Source: Curtobacterium sp. MCLR17_036 (GTDB lineage Bacteria; Actinomycetota; Actinomycetes; Actinomycetales; Microbacteriaceae). Taken from it: 64,000 bases of DNA. The notes under the pieces are model-generated. The model did no database searches. It worked only from the letters and a program-made list of their open reading frames with translations, and was not told where the DNA came from. The stretch's first letter is position 1; every line of letters starts with the position of its first letter. The stretch lies in the NCBI RefSeq assembly GCF_003234445.2, contig NZ_CP126269.1:3571023-3635022 (forward strand). The letters run 5' to 3'. A program made the translations under genes and the position numbers. Shown piece after piece: positions 15,727-25,300 of this stretch.

Positions 15727-17798
15727 GCATACTCCTCGAAGAGGTCCGAGTCGAAGTCGTCAGCGCCATCGGTCAGGAACTCCAGGACGGAGTCCGGCAA
15801 GTCTGCTCCCGCGTCGGGCAACGCTTCGATGCCATCACCGGGGGAGGTGGTGCGCTCCGACCGGACGGTGCCGTGATCAGCGGCAAGCAGCCGATCGAAT
15901 TGAGCGGCGTACATCTCCTCGTTTCGGGTACTGCCTGCTCGTCGGACAGCAAGGAGGGCGTTCTGGTGGCGCCATGTGGTCACGAGTTCGATGAGCCGCT
16001 TCTGCGCTTCTCGAGGTGAGAACGAGCCCGGTTGGATGTATGCGCGAGCACGGTCCACCGTGAAGTCGCTGAACGGCTCGGTGTCGTCGTCGAGTCCAAC
16101 CCAAGGAACTTCCCAAGCGTTGCCATCGGGGTCGAAGCAGTACATCCGACGCAGGTCCGACGGATCGTAGAACATGCGGGCGACCCCGCCTGGCGCCGCT
16201 CCGGGAACAGCGAGGAGGGTCTCAAGGATCGGGGCGTGGTAGACGAACTTCTTTCTCGTCACACCGAACGGACTGATGGCGAGCACGTCACTGTCGAGGA
16301 AACGGATCCACTCGTTCCGCCAGGCAGGGATCTGGACGCATCCGTACTCTTCCGCGAGTTCGATCCACCGCGCGTTGGGGCTGATTCGGCGTCCGGTGAG
16401 AGGGAGGAGGCCTCCGTGTACGGATGTGTTGTGGAGGTCCGTCCATTCGCCGTCGCGGTCGAAGAGCTCTTCCCAGGTCAGGCACGCTTCCCGCTCGGCG
16501 GCGCTCCCGCGGGTGTCAACTGACCCGGACACGTAGCCCGGCTGCTTGGACTCGAACTTCGTCTTGTCTGTGCCGAAATGCCGCTCGAGCGCAGCCTTCA
16601 TTCGAGGGTCCGTGACACGCGCTGGTTCCACGTCGATGCCGAGCCGGTGCAGCGCCGCGAGAACGAGTCGGTTGAGGAACTCCGTCCCGTTGTCGGTGAG
16701 CAGCCTTCGCGGGGGGATCGGGAACCGGGTGATCGCACGAGGGATTCCGGCAAGAGCTCGCGGGTGGGGTTTGCCGTCAACGAGCACGGGTCCTTGGTCG
16801 TGGACCATGCTGCGGAAGGCGTCCGCGAGTGCAAGATTCGCAGCGAGGCCTCCGACGTTATTGCTGATGGCGCGTCCGGTGATGAGGCGGGAGGCGACGT
16901 CCATGGTTTTCGTCATCGTCGGGCGGAACGTAGAAGCCTTCGGGTCGGGCGCGTAGGGGTCCCAGACATAGACGTTGGAAGTCGTGCTGTCGATGAACCA
17001 CAGCTCGCCGGCGCGCTTCGGCAGTCGTCGCTGCAGGGCAGGTTTGGGGCTCTTGGACTTCGTCTGCAGCTCAGCGGTCTTGCGACGTTTCAGCCGAAGG
17101 TGCGGTTTCCGTGCGAACACGTCGCTCTGGATGCGGTCGTAGACGCTCTGACTTGGGGCGGTTTCGCCGTGCTCCGTCTGCAGCCAGGCGGCGAACAGGA
17201 CGTACTTGCTCTCCGATGGGAGGTACGAGCCGAACTCGCCCTCGGTAAGGAACTCCTCCACCCAGTGCTCCATCCGCGGATGTACGCGGTGCCCGCGATT
17301 GGCGAACACGCGACCGTCCAGCAGATTGTCCTCACCGAGCGTCGCGTCGCTCAAGGTGCGTGAGATGTAACGCTGCGCACTTTTCACATCGACGCCGCGC
17401 TGTCGAGCGATCTCTTGAGCGATCGCGCGCTTCCGCCGCTTCTCGTCGAACTTCGCCGGATCCCAGCTCGGTTCGATAGAGGTGTCGGCAGCATCGCCCG
17501 GGCGCCGGCCGGTCTCGATCCACGCCAGCAGATCCCTCTTGCTCTGAAAGTTTCGCTTAGCAACCTCGGACAAGTTGTCGTGGATCGCATCGAGACGATC
17601 GCTGACCATCGGCGGGGCCGCGTCGTCGCGCGACATGAGTGCGGCGACCTCTGCTTCGCGCATCATCGGCGGCGTCATCCCGGCAGCGTCCCTGAGCTGC
17701 ACCCAACCGCCGCTGCGCCGTTGAATGACGAGCGGTTGTCCCTCGACGACGACCGTCTCGCCGACCTCCACTGATCGCCGCCACTCAGACTTCGACAT
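15723..17798 (-). CDS. tnsB: TnsB-type DDE transposase
   Basis: About 691 residues from the ATG at 17798; a GTG at 17804 is an alternative. Domains in order: an N-terminal helix-turn-helix region for end binding, then an integrase-type catalytic core. The three acidic residues are in WFIDSTTS (about 267), LTDNGTEF (about 367) and AALERHFG (about 404), the D, D-35-E spacing of the rve fold. A beta-barrel segment follows (ISPFGVTRKKFVYHAP). The C-terminal tail is likely the TnsC contact. It cuts and joins the 3' ends of the transposon and should bind the ACTTGTC repeats. It overlaps the end of tnsA by 14 bp. Confidence 0.9.
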   Translation of the reverse strand: MSKSEWRRSVEVGETVVVEGQPLVIQRRSGGWVQLRDAAGMTPPMMREAEVAALMSRDDAAPPMVSDRLDAIHDNLSEVAKRNFQSKRDLLAWIETGRRPGDAADTSIEPSWDPAKFDEKRRKRAIAQEIARQRGVDVKSAQRYISRTLSDATLGEDNLLDGRVFANRGHRVHPRMEHWVEEFLTEGEFGSYLPSESKYVLFAAWLQTEHGETAPSQSVYDRIQSDVFARKPHLRLKRRKTAELQTKSKSPKPALQRRLPKRAGELWFIDSTTSNVYVWDPYAPDPKASTFRPTMTKTMDVASRLITGRAISNNVGGLAANLALADAFRSMVHDQGPVLVDGKPHPRALAGIPRAITRFPIPPRRLLTDNGTEFLNRLVLAALHRLGIDVEPARVTDPRMKAALERHFGTDKTKFESKQPGYVSGSVDTRGSAAEREACLTWEELFDRDGEWTDLHNTSVHGGLLPLTGRRISPNARWIELAEEYGCVQIPAWRNEWIRFLDSDVLAISPFGVTRKKFVYHAPILETLLAVPGAAPGGVARMFYDPSDLRRMYCFDPDGNAWEVPWVGLDDDTEPFSDFTVDRARAYIQPGSFSPREAQKRLIELVTTWRHQNALLAVRRAGSTRNEEMYAAQFDRLLAADHGTVRSERTTSPGDGIEALPDAGADLPDSVLEFLTDGADDFDSDLFEEYA

Positions 17799-18927
17799 CA
17801 GCACGCCATACGACGGACATCGAGTCGAACGGGCGGAACATGTCAGTCAGAAGCGCGCGCCGCCACAACATCCGTCGGATCAGCATGAGCGCCCACTCGA
17901 GGCGGTATCCCGAAGCCTCAAGACGCTCTGCAAGCACCCGCGCCGGTAGAGCTTCGTCGCATAGCGCTAGCGCAGCGGCACTCCAGAGAGCGTATGACTC
18001 TTCCGGCACCCTCGCCTCAGTGAGCAGTTCCAGATTCCGTCGGTAGCGCCGCGATATCCCCGTCCACACCAGATACCCCATGCCCATCGCGTGGACCGCA
18101 GCCTCGACGTGAGGACGCTTGGCAACCCAGTCCTCGCTCATAGCGTCCTCGGGGGTCTTGACGTCGAGAACCAGAGGGATGCGGCCGGGGCTGAGGAGCG
18201 CCGAATCAGGGGTGTGGCTGACTGCAGGTGAGTTCTTTGGCCAGGTCAGAGTGAACGGTTGACCGGCGATGTGGTGGATGGCGGAGTGGAAGTCCGCGAC
18301 GGTCATCATGGTCCGCTCGTGGTGAGACTCGCAGCCGACATGGTGGCCGTTCGTGTGCAGCCAGGTGCTGACCGGCTTGTTCTCTTGCTCGAGCCGGCGC
18401 GCGAAGTTCCTCATTGGCAGCACCGACCACAGCGCGTCTTGATCGAAGTCGCTGAAGCGTTCGGTCTCGACATGTCTCCCGTCGAGGGAGTACGAGACCG
18501 TCACGACGTCCTGCATGCCGGGGGCCGGATCGATATCGAGACGCCGTCGCCCTCTCGAAGGGCTCCCCACTCGGATACGACGCGGGTGCCACCCTTCAAA
18601 TGACGGATCGAACACGGGTTTCGAAGCGGCGTCGCCGGGCCCAAACCAATCCGTGAGGACCCGTAAGGGATCTGCATGCTCGAAGGGATCGGGCGCGCTC
18701 GCCTGCGCTTTGCGCTTGGAGCGTCGGACCAGCTCTTCACCGTGCTCGCCAGCCCAGCTCGGCGAGTCGGTCACCGGAACTACCCGCGGTGGAAGTCGGC
18801 GCCACAATGGCGCCTCGCCCCTCGGCGAGGGTTGTCCGATACCGGCTGGGCCGCCAGCGAAACGGAGCTCTGGCTTGCTTCGCGGATCGCTGTTCGTCGG
18901 CTGTCCGTATGGCGGAGGGTTCTGCAC
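17785..18927 (-). CDS. tnsA: TnsA-like endonuclease subunit
   Basis: A 380-residue protein with a GTG start. Its central half carries a restriction-endonuclease fold typical of TnsA: a glutamate in CESHHERTM (about 199), an aspartate in SHTPDS (about 238) and LVLDVKTPED (about 255), giving the E, D, x-V-K active site that cuts the 5' strands. The N-terminal 100 residues are basic and poorly conserved. A helical tail with DEALPARVLAERLEASGY resembles the C-terminal domain that meets TnsC. Intact active-site residues imply true excision rather than replicative cointegrates. It is the first gene of the tns operon, 47 bp from the small HTH gene upstream. Confidence 0.82.
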   Translation of the reverse strand: MQNPPPYGQPTNSDPRSKPELRFAGGPAGIGQPSPRGEAPLWRRLPPRVVPVTDSPSWAGEHGEELVRRSKRKAQASAPDPFEHADPLRVLTDWFGPGDAASKPVFDPSFEGWHPRRIRVGSPSRGRRRLDIDPAPGMQDVVTVSYSLDGRHVETERFSDFDQDALWSVLPMRNFARRLEQENKPVSTWLHTNGHHVGCESHHERTMMTVADFHSAIHHIAGQPFTLTWPKNSPAVSHTPDSALLSPGRIPLVLDVKTPEDAMSEDWVAKRPHVEAAVHAMGMGYLVWTGISRRYRRNLELLTEARVPEESYALWSAAALALCDEALPARVLAERLEASGYRLEWALMLIRRMLWRRALLTDMFRPFDSMSVVWRADVEV

Positions 18928-18974
18928 AGGATCAGACCGTAGAGGCTATGGTCTGCTTATACAAGTGGTTTTTA

Positions 18975-19247
18975 TTACTCGTTGGGGTTGCTATGAGCGT
19001 CTGTTGCGCGGGCAGCGCGCACCCAGTTGGAGACCGAGGGTTGGCTCACTCCGACCGCCTCAGCGATCCTTGTCGTCGTCAGTCCGATGGCATGCGCCTC
19101 GATCGCGAGCTGAACGCGTCGTTCTGCCGTTTCGCGGAAGAGGGCTTCGGCCTGACGAAGCTCGTCGAGGAGTTGCTCTGCACGAGCCTCGTCAGTGACG
19201 GTCTTCCGAGGCTTACCTGCTCGACGTGGCGGGGTGGGTGTGGTCAT
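18975..19247 (-). CDS. small helix-turn-helix protein upstream of tnsA
   Basis: A 90-residue protein: a charged helix EARAEQLLDELRQAEALF, then RRVQLAIEAHAIGLTTTRIAEAVGVSQPSVSNWVRAAR, a clear helix-turn-helix resembling sigma-factor region 4 or a resolvase tail. It lies at the head of the tns gene block on the same strand, 47 bp from tnsA. A role in controlling the transposition operon is plausible by position. Such small HTH proteins also occur with many other mobile elements. Confidence 0.7.
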   Translation of the reverse strand: MTTPTPPRRAGKPRKTVTDEARAEQLLDELRQAEALFRETAERRVQLAIEAHAIGLTTTRIAEAVGVSQPSVSNWVRAARATDAHSNPNE

Positions 19248-19570
19248 CGACCTGTTCCGATCTGCGTGAGGAGCGTCGGAACCGCACTTGCGCCACGGGC
19301 GGGCACATGGAAGTATCCGACGCGGAGTCCGCTCGAATCGGAAGTAGCCTTCTCGGTTTCAGTCTGCACGGCGCACGATTTGCCGATCGTTTGCCGCGGG
19401 GTCGACATCGACCCTTGCGAGTCGTGCCTGCAAGTCATCCTAGCTCCCGCCCTCTGTCATTGCCCCTGCTCCGGCCTCGTACCTGGGCGGCTCTATTCTT
19501 CCTCGTTTACGAGCAGAATCGACGGATACCGGGGGGAGGCTGCCCGCGGCCGGGCGGCGTCGCCGGTGGA

Positions 19571-20578
19571 ATGGCTCACCGCACGCCGGGATGTGCAGCC
19601 GCCGCCGGACCTGCTCGAGACACGGCTCTGGACGTGACGGGCGTGCCATCGAACCCTGAGGCGTGGGAGGGCAAGGCCCCTCGACACGCAGGGCAGCAGG
19701 TCACCGATCCGGTGCTGGTCGCCTTGCGTGACGCGATCGTGTCCGGGGCGCTCCGTCCGTCCGAAGCGATGGCGCTGATCTCTGACCACCTCGAAGGCAG
19801 CCGCCCGAACAGAACCGATGACACAACTGCCACCCGCGCGATGGCGCTGGCGGATGCCGCCCATGGGGCTGAGGGCATTGCCGTTTTAGACCCGTACGCC
19901 CGGGAGCTCGCCCGCTGGGTCGCCGAGGGACGAATGAGCGGCGACGAAGCGGTTGCCTTCGTCACCGCACTCATCGATGCCGGAGCAAACCTCGTGGATC
20001 CGGATAGGCCGCCAGAGCCCGACTACCAGGTTGCAACGGCGCCACCGGGTATTGATCCGCCCCACGTGGTCAAACGCGGCGACGTCCTGAAGCCCGCACT
20101 CTCAGCTCGCTCTTCCGAGGATGCCCAGTCGGAGTCCGGAAACCAAGCGGACCCCATCACTGCGCCGCGTCGCAACTCGGGCGCCGCGCAGTTCCCCTCG
20201 AACTCCCACCCAAACGCGCTCTCTGACCGGATCGGGCCGTTCTACGACGCCGCGGGCCTGCGCGGCTGGTTTCAGATCAGCAACGAGGCAGTCGACGCGC
20301 GGGTTCAAGGAGGCCAGCTGCTTGCCGTTGTGACTGCGGATGACTTCCGCCTGTTCCCCGCGTTTCAGTTCGATGCGGTCGGCCAACCTCTTCCTCGACT
20401 GTCCGAGGTACTCGTGGAACTCGATCCAGAAGCGGACGATCCGTGGGGCGACGCCGTATGGCTGAACGCTCCAAGCGATGACCTCGACGGCCTCACCCCC
20501 GCAGCGGCGCTCCGAACTGAGCGAGCCGACGACGTGATCCGTCTCGCTCGTCAAGCGGGAGCGTTCCGATCTGGATGA
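19571..20578 (+). CDS. protein with MbcA/ParS/Xre-like antitoxin C-terminal domain
   Basis: The start is uncertain; 19571 is the first ATG that leaves the divergent HTH gene intact. The N-terminal part contains two related helical units, VALRDAIVSGALRPSEAMAL and ELARWVAEGRMSGDEAVAFV. The last 115 residues, with ISNEAVDARVQGGQLLAVV, RLFPAFQFD and VWLNAPSDDLDGLTPAAAL, match the domain found in Xre/MbcA/ParS-type antitoxins that cap RES toxins. No RES toxin follows within the next 230 bp, so this looks like an orphan antitoxin or a regulator derived from one. Confidence 0.55.
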   Translation: MAHRTPGCAAAAGPARDTALDVTGVPSNPEAWEGKAPRHAGQQVTDPVLVALRDAIVSGALRPSEAMALISDHLEGSRPNRTDDTTATRAMALADAAHGAEGIAVLDPYARELARWVAEGRMSGDEAVAFVTALIDAGANLVDPDRPPEPDYQVATAPPGIDPPHVVKRGDVLKPALSARSSEDAQSESGNQADPITAPRRNSGAAQFPSNSHPNALSDRIGPFYDAAGLRGWFQISNEAVDARVQGGQLLAVVTADDFRLFPAFQFDAVGQPLPRLSEVLVELDPEADDPWGDAVWLNAPSDDLDGLTPAAALRTERADDVIRLARQAGAFRSG

Positions 20579-20810
20579 GACACGCTGGACGGCGACGTGC
20601 GGTTGCAGTTCGCCGCCCCGACCGTCGAGACAGATGCGGCGCGATGCGTTCCTCGTCGACGGCGATTGCTTCGACCGCCGGTGTGCCTGTCGTCTGCATC
20701 ACGACGCCGACGATCGGACGGCCAACTAATTGTGGCCTCCGCTCGATCTACGCGCCTTGAGGCTCGATCGCGCCGGCGGCACTTAGCAGGACTTCGTCTA
20801 GGTTCGAGGG

Positions 20811-21956
20811 ATGAAACCGTTGAAGGTTGCTCGGGAACAGCAGATTGCCGTGTTCGGTGAGTCGGGTAGTGGGAAGACAGTGTTGCTGTCGTCGTTCTAC
20901 GGAGCGGCGCAGGAGCCGGCGTTCGTTCGAGACAGTGTGTACAAGATCACCGCGGACGACACCGCGCAGAGGAATCGGCTGCATCAGAACTTCCTCGGGA
21001 TGCGAAACTCTGGCATCGCTCCTGAGTCGACTCGCTACACCGCGACCCGGTACGTGTTCTCGATCACCCGTCGCCCCACGGCAGGGGGGAAGGGCAAAAA
21101 GCCAGCGACGGAGGAGTTGCGGTTGGTCTGGCACGACTACCCAGGGGAGTGGTTTGAGGAGGATCCCTCGACCGCGGAGGAACTTGTCCGTCGGGGTGAG
21201 ACGTTCAAGGCGCTGGTCGGCTCAGACGTGGCAGTCCTGTTAGTCGACGCGCAGCGGCTGGTCGACAACGCCGGCGAAGAAGAGCGGTACTTGAAGGCGC
21301 TGCTGACGAACTACATCGCCCACGTCTCGAAGGTGCGCGGCGAGCTCTTACCCGATGGGAAGCGGCTAGCGCGCTTCCCCAGGGTCTGGCTCTTCGGGCT
21401 GTCGAAGGCGGACTTGCTGCCGGAGATGGACGTGACGGGGTTCCGCGACCTGCTGGTGGAGAAGGCCGGGCAGGAGATGACGCTGCTACACGAAGAGCTC
21501 GCGGCGTTCGTCGAGGAGCCGGACGCATTCGCGCTTGGCGAGGACTTCGTGCTGCTGTCCTCAGCGCGCTTCGAGCCGGGGAAGATCGACGTTGACCAGC
21601 AGGTCGGGGTCAAGCTGATGTTGCCGATCGCTGCGATTTTGCCGTTCTCTCGGTACGTGCGGTGGGCAGGGGCCATGCGCCGTGGCAGCAAGGTGGCGAA
21701 GGAGCTACTGGACCGGTCCGGTCCCGTCCTTGCGTTCGTCGCGACGAAGTTGAAGCTGCCGGGCCCGTTGAAGCTCATCACGGTGGCGTTGCCGTTCGTC
21801 ATGGACCCTCTCCTTGACCACAGCCGAGACAAGCTGGAGGACGCGTACAACACGGCGAAGGTTCGGCACGACTTCCTCACCGCGGTGCTGCTCGGCTTCC
21901 GCCTCGAGCTCGACCACGCTGTCGATGACAAGGTGTTGATCGAGAGCCCGAAGTGA
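20811..21956 (+). CDS. P-loop GTPase/ATPase of TRAFAC-like type (possible defence protein)
   Basis: The 381-residue protein opens with EQQIAVFGESGSGKTVLL, a Walker A loop. It continues with WHDYPGEWF, a switch-II-like DxPG motif, VAVLLVDAQRL, and LFGLSKADLL in the position of the NKxD guanine motif (S-K-x-D here). This order fits a small-GTPase-like domain followed by a helical tail with hydrophobic stretches (LMLPIAAILPF, LKLITVALPFVMDPLL) that could touch membrane. Related GTPase-like proteins sit in defence islands. It overlaps the next gene by GTGA, forming a two-gene unit. I cannot assign a known system. Confidence 0.7.
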   Translation: MKPLKVAREQQIAVFGESGSGKTVLLSSFYGAAQEPAFVRDSVYKITADDTAQRNRLHQNFLGMRNSGIAPESTRYTATRYVFSITRRPTAGGKGKKPATEELRLVWHDYPGEWFEEDPSTAEELVRRGETFKALVGSDVAVLLVDAQRLVDNAGEEERYLKALLTNYIAHVSKVRGELLPDGKRLARFPRVWLFGLSKADLLPEMDVTGFRDLLVEKAGQEMTLLHEELAAFVEEPDAFALGEDFVLLSSARFEPGKIDVDQQVGVKLMLPIAAILPFSRYVRWAGAMRRGSKVAKELLDRSGPVLAFVATKLKLPGPLKLITVALPFVMDPLLDHSRDKLEDAYNTAKVRHDFLTAVLLGFRLELDHAVDDKVLIESPK

Positions 21957-22300
21957 ACTTCCTCTGGTCCACCCGCGGGAAGACGTGGGGATTCCGCTTC
22001 CTCCACACGGCAGGCCTGGCCAACCCGCTCGCGGTCTACGAAGACGCGTTCGCCGGGACAGAAGGCACACCAGAGACCTTCACGAGACGCAACGGAACGC
22101 TTGCGGTGCGCTTCCCTGATCCCGATGGACGTACAGACCGAGCAGGGCGGGTCATCCCGCACGAGTTCGTCGTTCTCGCACCAGATCACGCCAATCTGCA
22201 GGACGCAGCCGCTGCACGTCGAACGCTGTGGGACGAGGTCAGGGAACCGTACGCGGCGGTTTGGGATCAGCCGTCGCCGCCGTCTCCAGACGCAATCTAG
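21953..22300 (+). CDS. small partner protein of the GTPase gene, unknown function
   Basis: A 115-residue protein with a GTG start overlapping the GTPase stop, so translation is coupled. It contains KTWGFRFLHTAGLANPLAVYE and EFVVLAPDHANLQDAA and no recognisable domain. The size and coupling suggest an interaction partner, a sensor or an effector of the GTPase. Nothing in its sequence indicates a catalytic site. Confidence 0.6.
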   Translation: MNFLWSTRGKTWGFRFLHTAGLANPLAVYEDAFAGTEGTPETFTRRNGTLAVRFPDPDGRTDRAGRVIPHEFVVLAPDHANLQDAAAARRTLWDEVREPYAAVWDQPSPPSPDAI

Positions 22301-22396
22301 TAGGCAAAGTGGCCCGGTCGGGCGGATACGATTTCGGGGGTGCTCGTGCCGATCTAGCGGTTCTGAGTGTGTTGGCTGTGATGAGGGGCACGAACG

Positions 22397-25300
22397 ATGA
22401 CATCGATCCATGACCTGCTTGCCGAGTACGCGCAGATTGCGCCGGACACCCGCACGAAGGGGCGCCTGTTCGAGCGTCTGACGAAGGTGTTCCTGACGAC
22501 GGACCCCACGTGGACGGCCCGGTTCGACGAGGTGTGGCTGTGGCAGGACTGGCCCGGCCGCGACGGCAAGCCCGACACCGGTATCGACCTCGTCGCCCGC
22601 GAGCGGCACGGCGGGGGCTGGTGTGCGATCCAGTGCAAGTTCTACGCCCCCACCTCCACCATTCAGAAGGGGGACCTGGACTCGTTCTTCACCGCGTCGG
22701 GGAAGCACCCGTTCACGTCGCGGATCGTGGTCGCGACGGCCCCGCTGGGCAAGAACGCGCAGGACGCGATGGTCGGGCAGGGTCTGCCGTCGAACCAGAT
22801 CCCGATCGATGAGTTCGACCAGTCCGACATCGACTGGTCGACATACTCCTTCGACAAGCCCGACGAGGTCGCACCGCCGAAGAAGAAGCAGCTCCGCCCC
22901 CATCAGCAGGAAGCGCTCGACGCCGTCCGGTCTGGGTTCGCTGACCATGACCGCGGAAAGCTGATCATGGCGTGCGGGACCGGGAAGACGTTCACCAGTC
23001 TCCGCATCGCGGAAGACGTCGCCGGTGCCGGGGGGTCGGTTCTGTTCCTGGTGCCCTCGATCGCGTTGCTGTCGCAAACGTTGAAGGAGTGGTCCGCGGA
23101 ACGCGCGATGGACATGCGGGCGTTCGCGGTCTGCTCGGACAGCAAGGTCGGCCGTGTCTCTGAGGACTTCACCGTCGCCGACCTCGCCTACCCGGCGACA
23201 ACCAACACCGCGCAGCTGTTGACGGAGGTCGCGAAAAGCTCAGCGCCCGACGGACTGACTGTGTTCTTCTCCACCTACCAGTCGATTGACGTCATCGCGA
23301 AGGCGCAGGCCGAGGGGCTGGCGCCGTTCGATCTGGTGATCTGTGACGAAGCGCACCGCACCGCCGGGTTCATCCGGCAAGGCGCGGAAGAGTCCGCGTT
23401 CCTCCGGGTCCATTCGGACGATTCGATCCAGACGCAGGCGCGGCTCTACATGACCGCGACGCCGAAGATCTACGCCGAGTCCGCCCGCAGCCAGGCGGAC
23501 GAGAACGCGGCGGTGCTGTACTCGATGGACGACGAAGCCGTGTTCGGGCCCGTGTTCCATCGGCTTGGGTTTGGGGAAGCTGTCGAACGGGACCTCCTCA
23601 CCGACTACCGGGTCCTGGTCCTCACGATCGATGAGGACTCCATCGGGTCCGCTTTCCAGGAAACCTTCGCCGCCGACGGGGAACTGAACATCCCCGACGC
23701 TGCCCGCATCGTCGGGATCTACAACGGCCTTGCGAAGCGGGGCGTGCAGGGCATCGACACGACCGCCCCGAACGCGCACAAGCCGCTGCGCCGGGCGGTT
23801 GCGTTCTCCCGTTCCATCGCTGACTCGAAAACCGTCCGCGGATACCTCAACGGCTATGACGGTGTCGACGGCGTCCGTGCGGACAGCCTCGCCGGAGCCC
23901 GCATCGACCGGGACGCCGACGGCGACGAGCAGACGTTTCGCCTCGAAGCGGACCACGTCGACGGCGGGATGAACATCCTCGAACGGAACCAGAAGCTCGA
24001 CTGGTTGAAGGCCGACACGGCGGGTGAGAACGTGTGCCGCATCCTCACCAACGCCCGCTGCCTCTCCGAAGGTGTCGACGTGCCCAGCTTGGATGCGGTC
24101 ATCTTCCTCAACTCCCGCGACAGCCCCGTCGACGTCGTCCAGTCCGTCGGCCGCGTCATGCGAAAGGCCCCTGGCAAGGACTACGGCTACATCGTCCTCC
24201 CGATCGCAGTGCCCGCGGGGCAGTCACCCGAGCAGGCACTCAACGACAACACCAAGTTCAAGGTCGTCTGGGACGTCCTCCGTGCGCTCCGTGCGCATGA
24301 TGAACGGTTCGAAGCGAAGATCGAACAGATCGACCTCAACGGCCGCACGGACACCGGCCCCGTCATAGGCACGCACTATGACGACCACGACCTGCCCGAG
24401 CCAGCACCGGGCACGGCGACCCCAGAGACGTCGCAGATTCCGCTCGACATGAGCGTTCTGGGGGCGGACTGGCAGAACGCCATCTACGCCCGCATCGTCG
24501 ACAAGGTCGGCGAACGCGACTACTGGGAGAACTGGGCCAAAGACGTCGCCGACATCGCCGGCCGGCAGATCGCGCGCATCACCAGCCTCGTCGACGGCTC
24601 CAACGAGAGTCTGCGGACCGAGTTCACTCGCTTCGTGAAGGGACTGCAGGACAACCTCAACCCGGGCGTCAGCGAGCCGCAGGCGATCGAGATGCTCTCC
24701 CAGCACCTCATCACCCAACCCGTCTTCGATGCCCTCTTCGCCGGCCACGCCTTCAGTGACCACAACCCGGTGTCGCAGGTCATGCAGCGCATGGTCGACG
24801 CCCTCGAAGAGCAGAACCTCACCACCGAAACCAGCGACCTCGCTGGCTTCTACGCCGGCGTGCAACGCACCGTCGCCGGGATCACCGACGCGTCCGGCCG
24901 GCAGACGATCATCAAGCGGCTGTACGAGAAGTTCTTCACCGGCGCCTTCCGCGGCACCTCCGAACGGCTCGGCATCGTCTACACACCCAACGAGATCGTC
25001 GACTTCATCCTCCGCAGCGCCGACCGGCTCTCCCGCGACCACTTCGGCGCCGGCCTCACCGACCACGGCGTCCACGTCCTCGACCCATTCACCGGTACCG
25101 GCACCTTCATCGTCCGACTCCTGCAATCCGGCCTGATCACCCCGAGTGATCTCGCGCACAAGTACCGTCACGAGCTCCACGCGAACGAGATCGTGCTCCT
25201 GGCGTACTACGTCGCCGCCGTGAACATCGAGGCCACGTACAACGGCCTCCAGGGCGGTGAGTACGTGCCGTTCCCCGGCGTGGTCCTCACCGACACGTTC

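Noticed and set aside
20579..20810. RES toxin gene after the antitoxin-like gene
   Set aside because: No frame shows RES-domain motifs or sufficient length.
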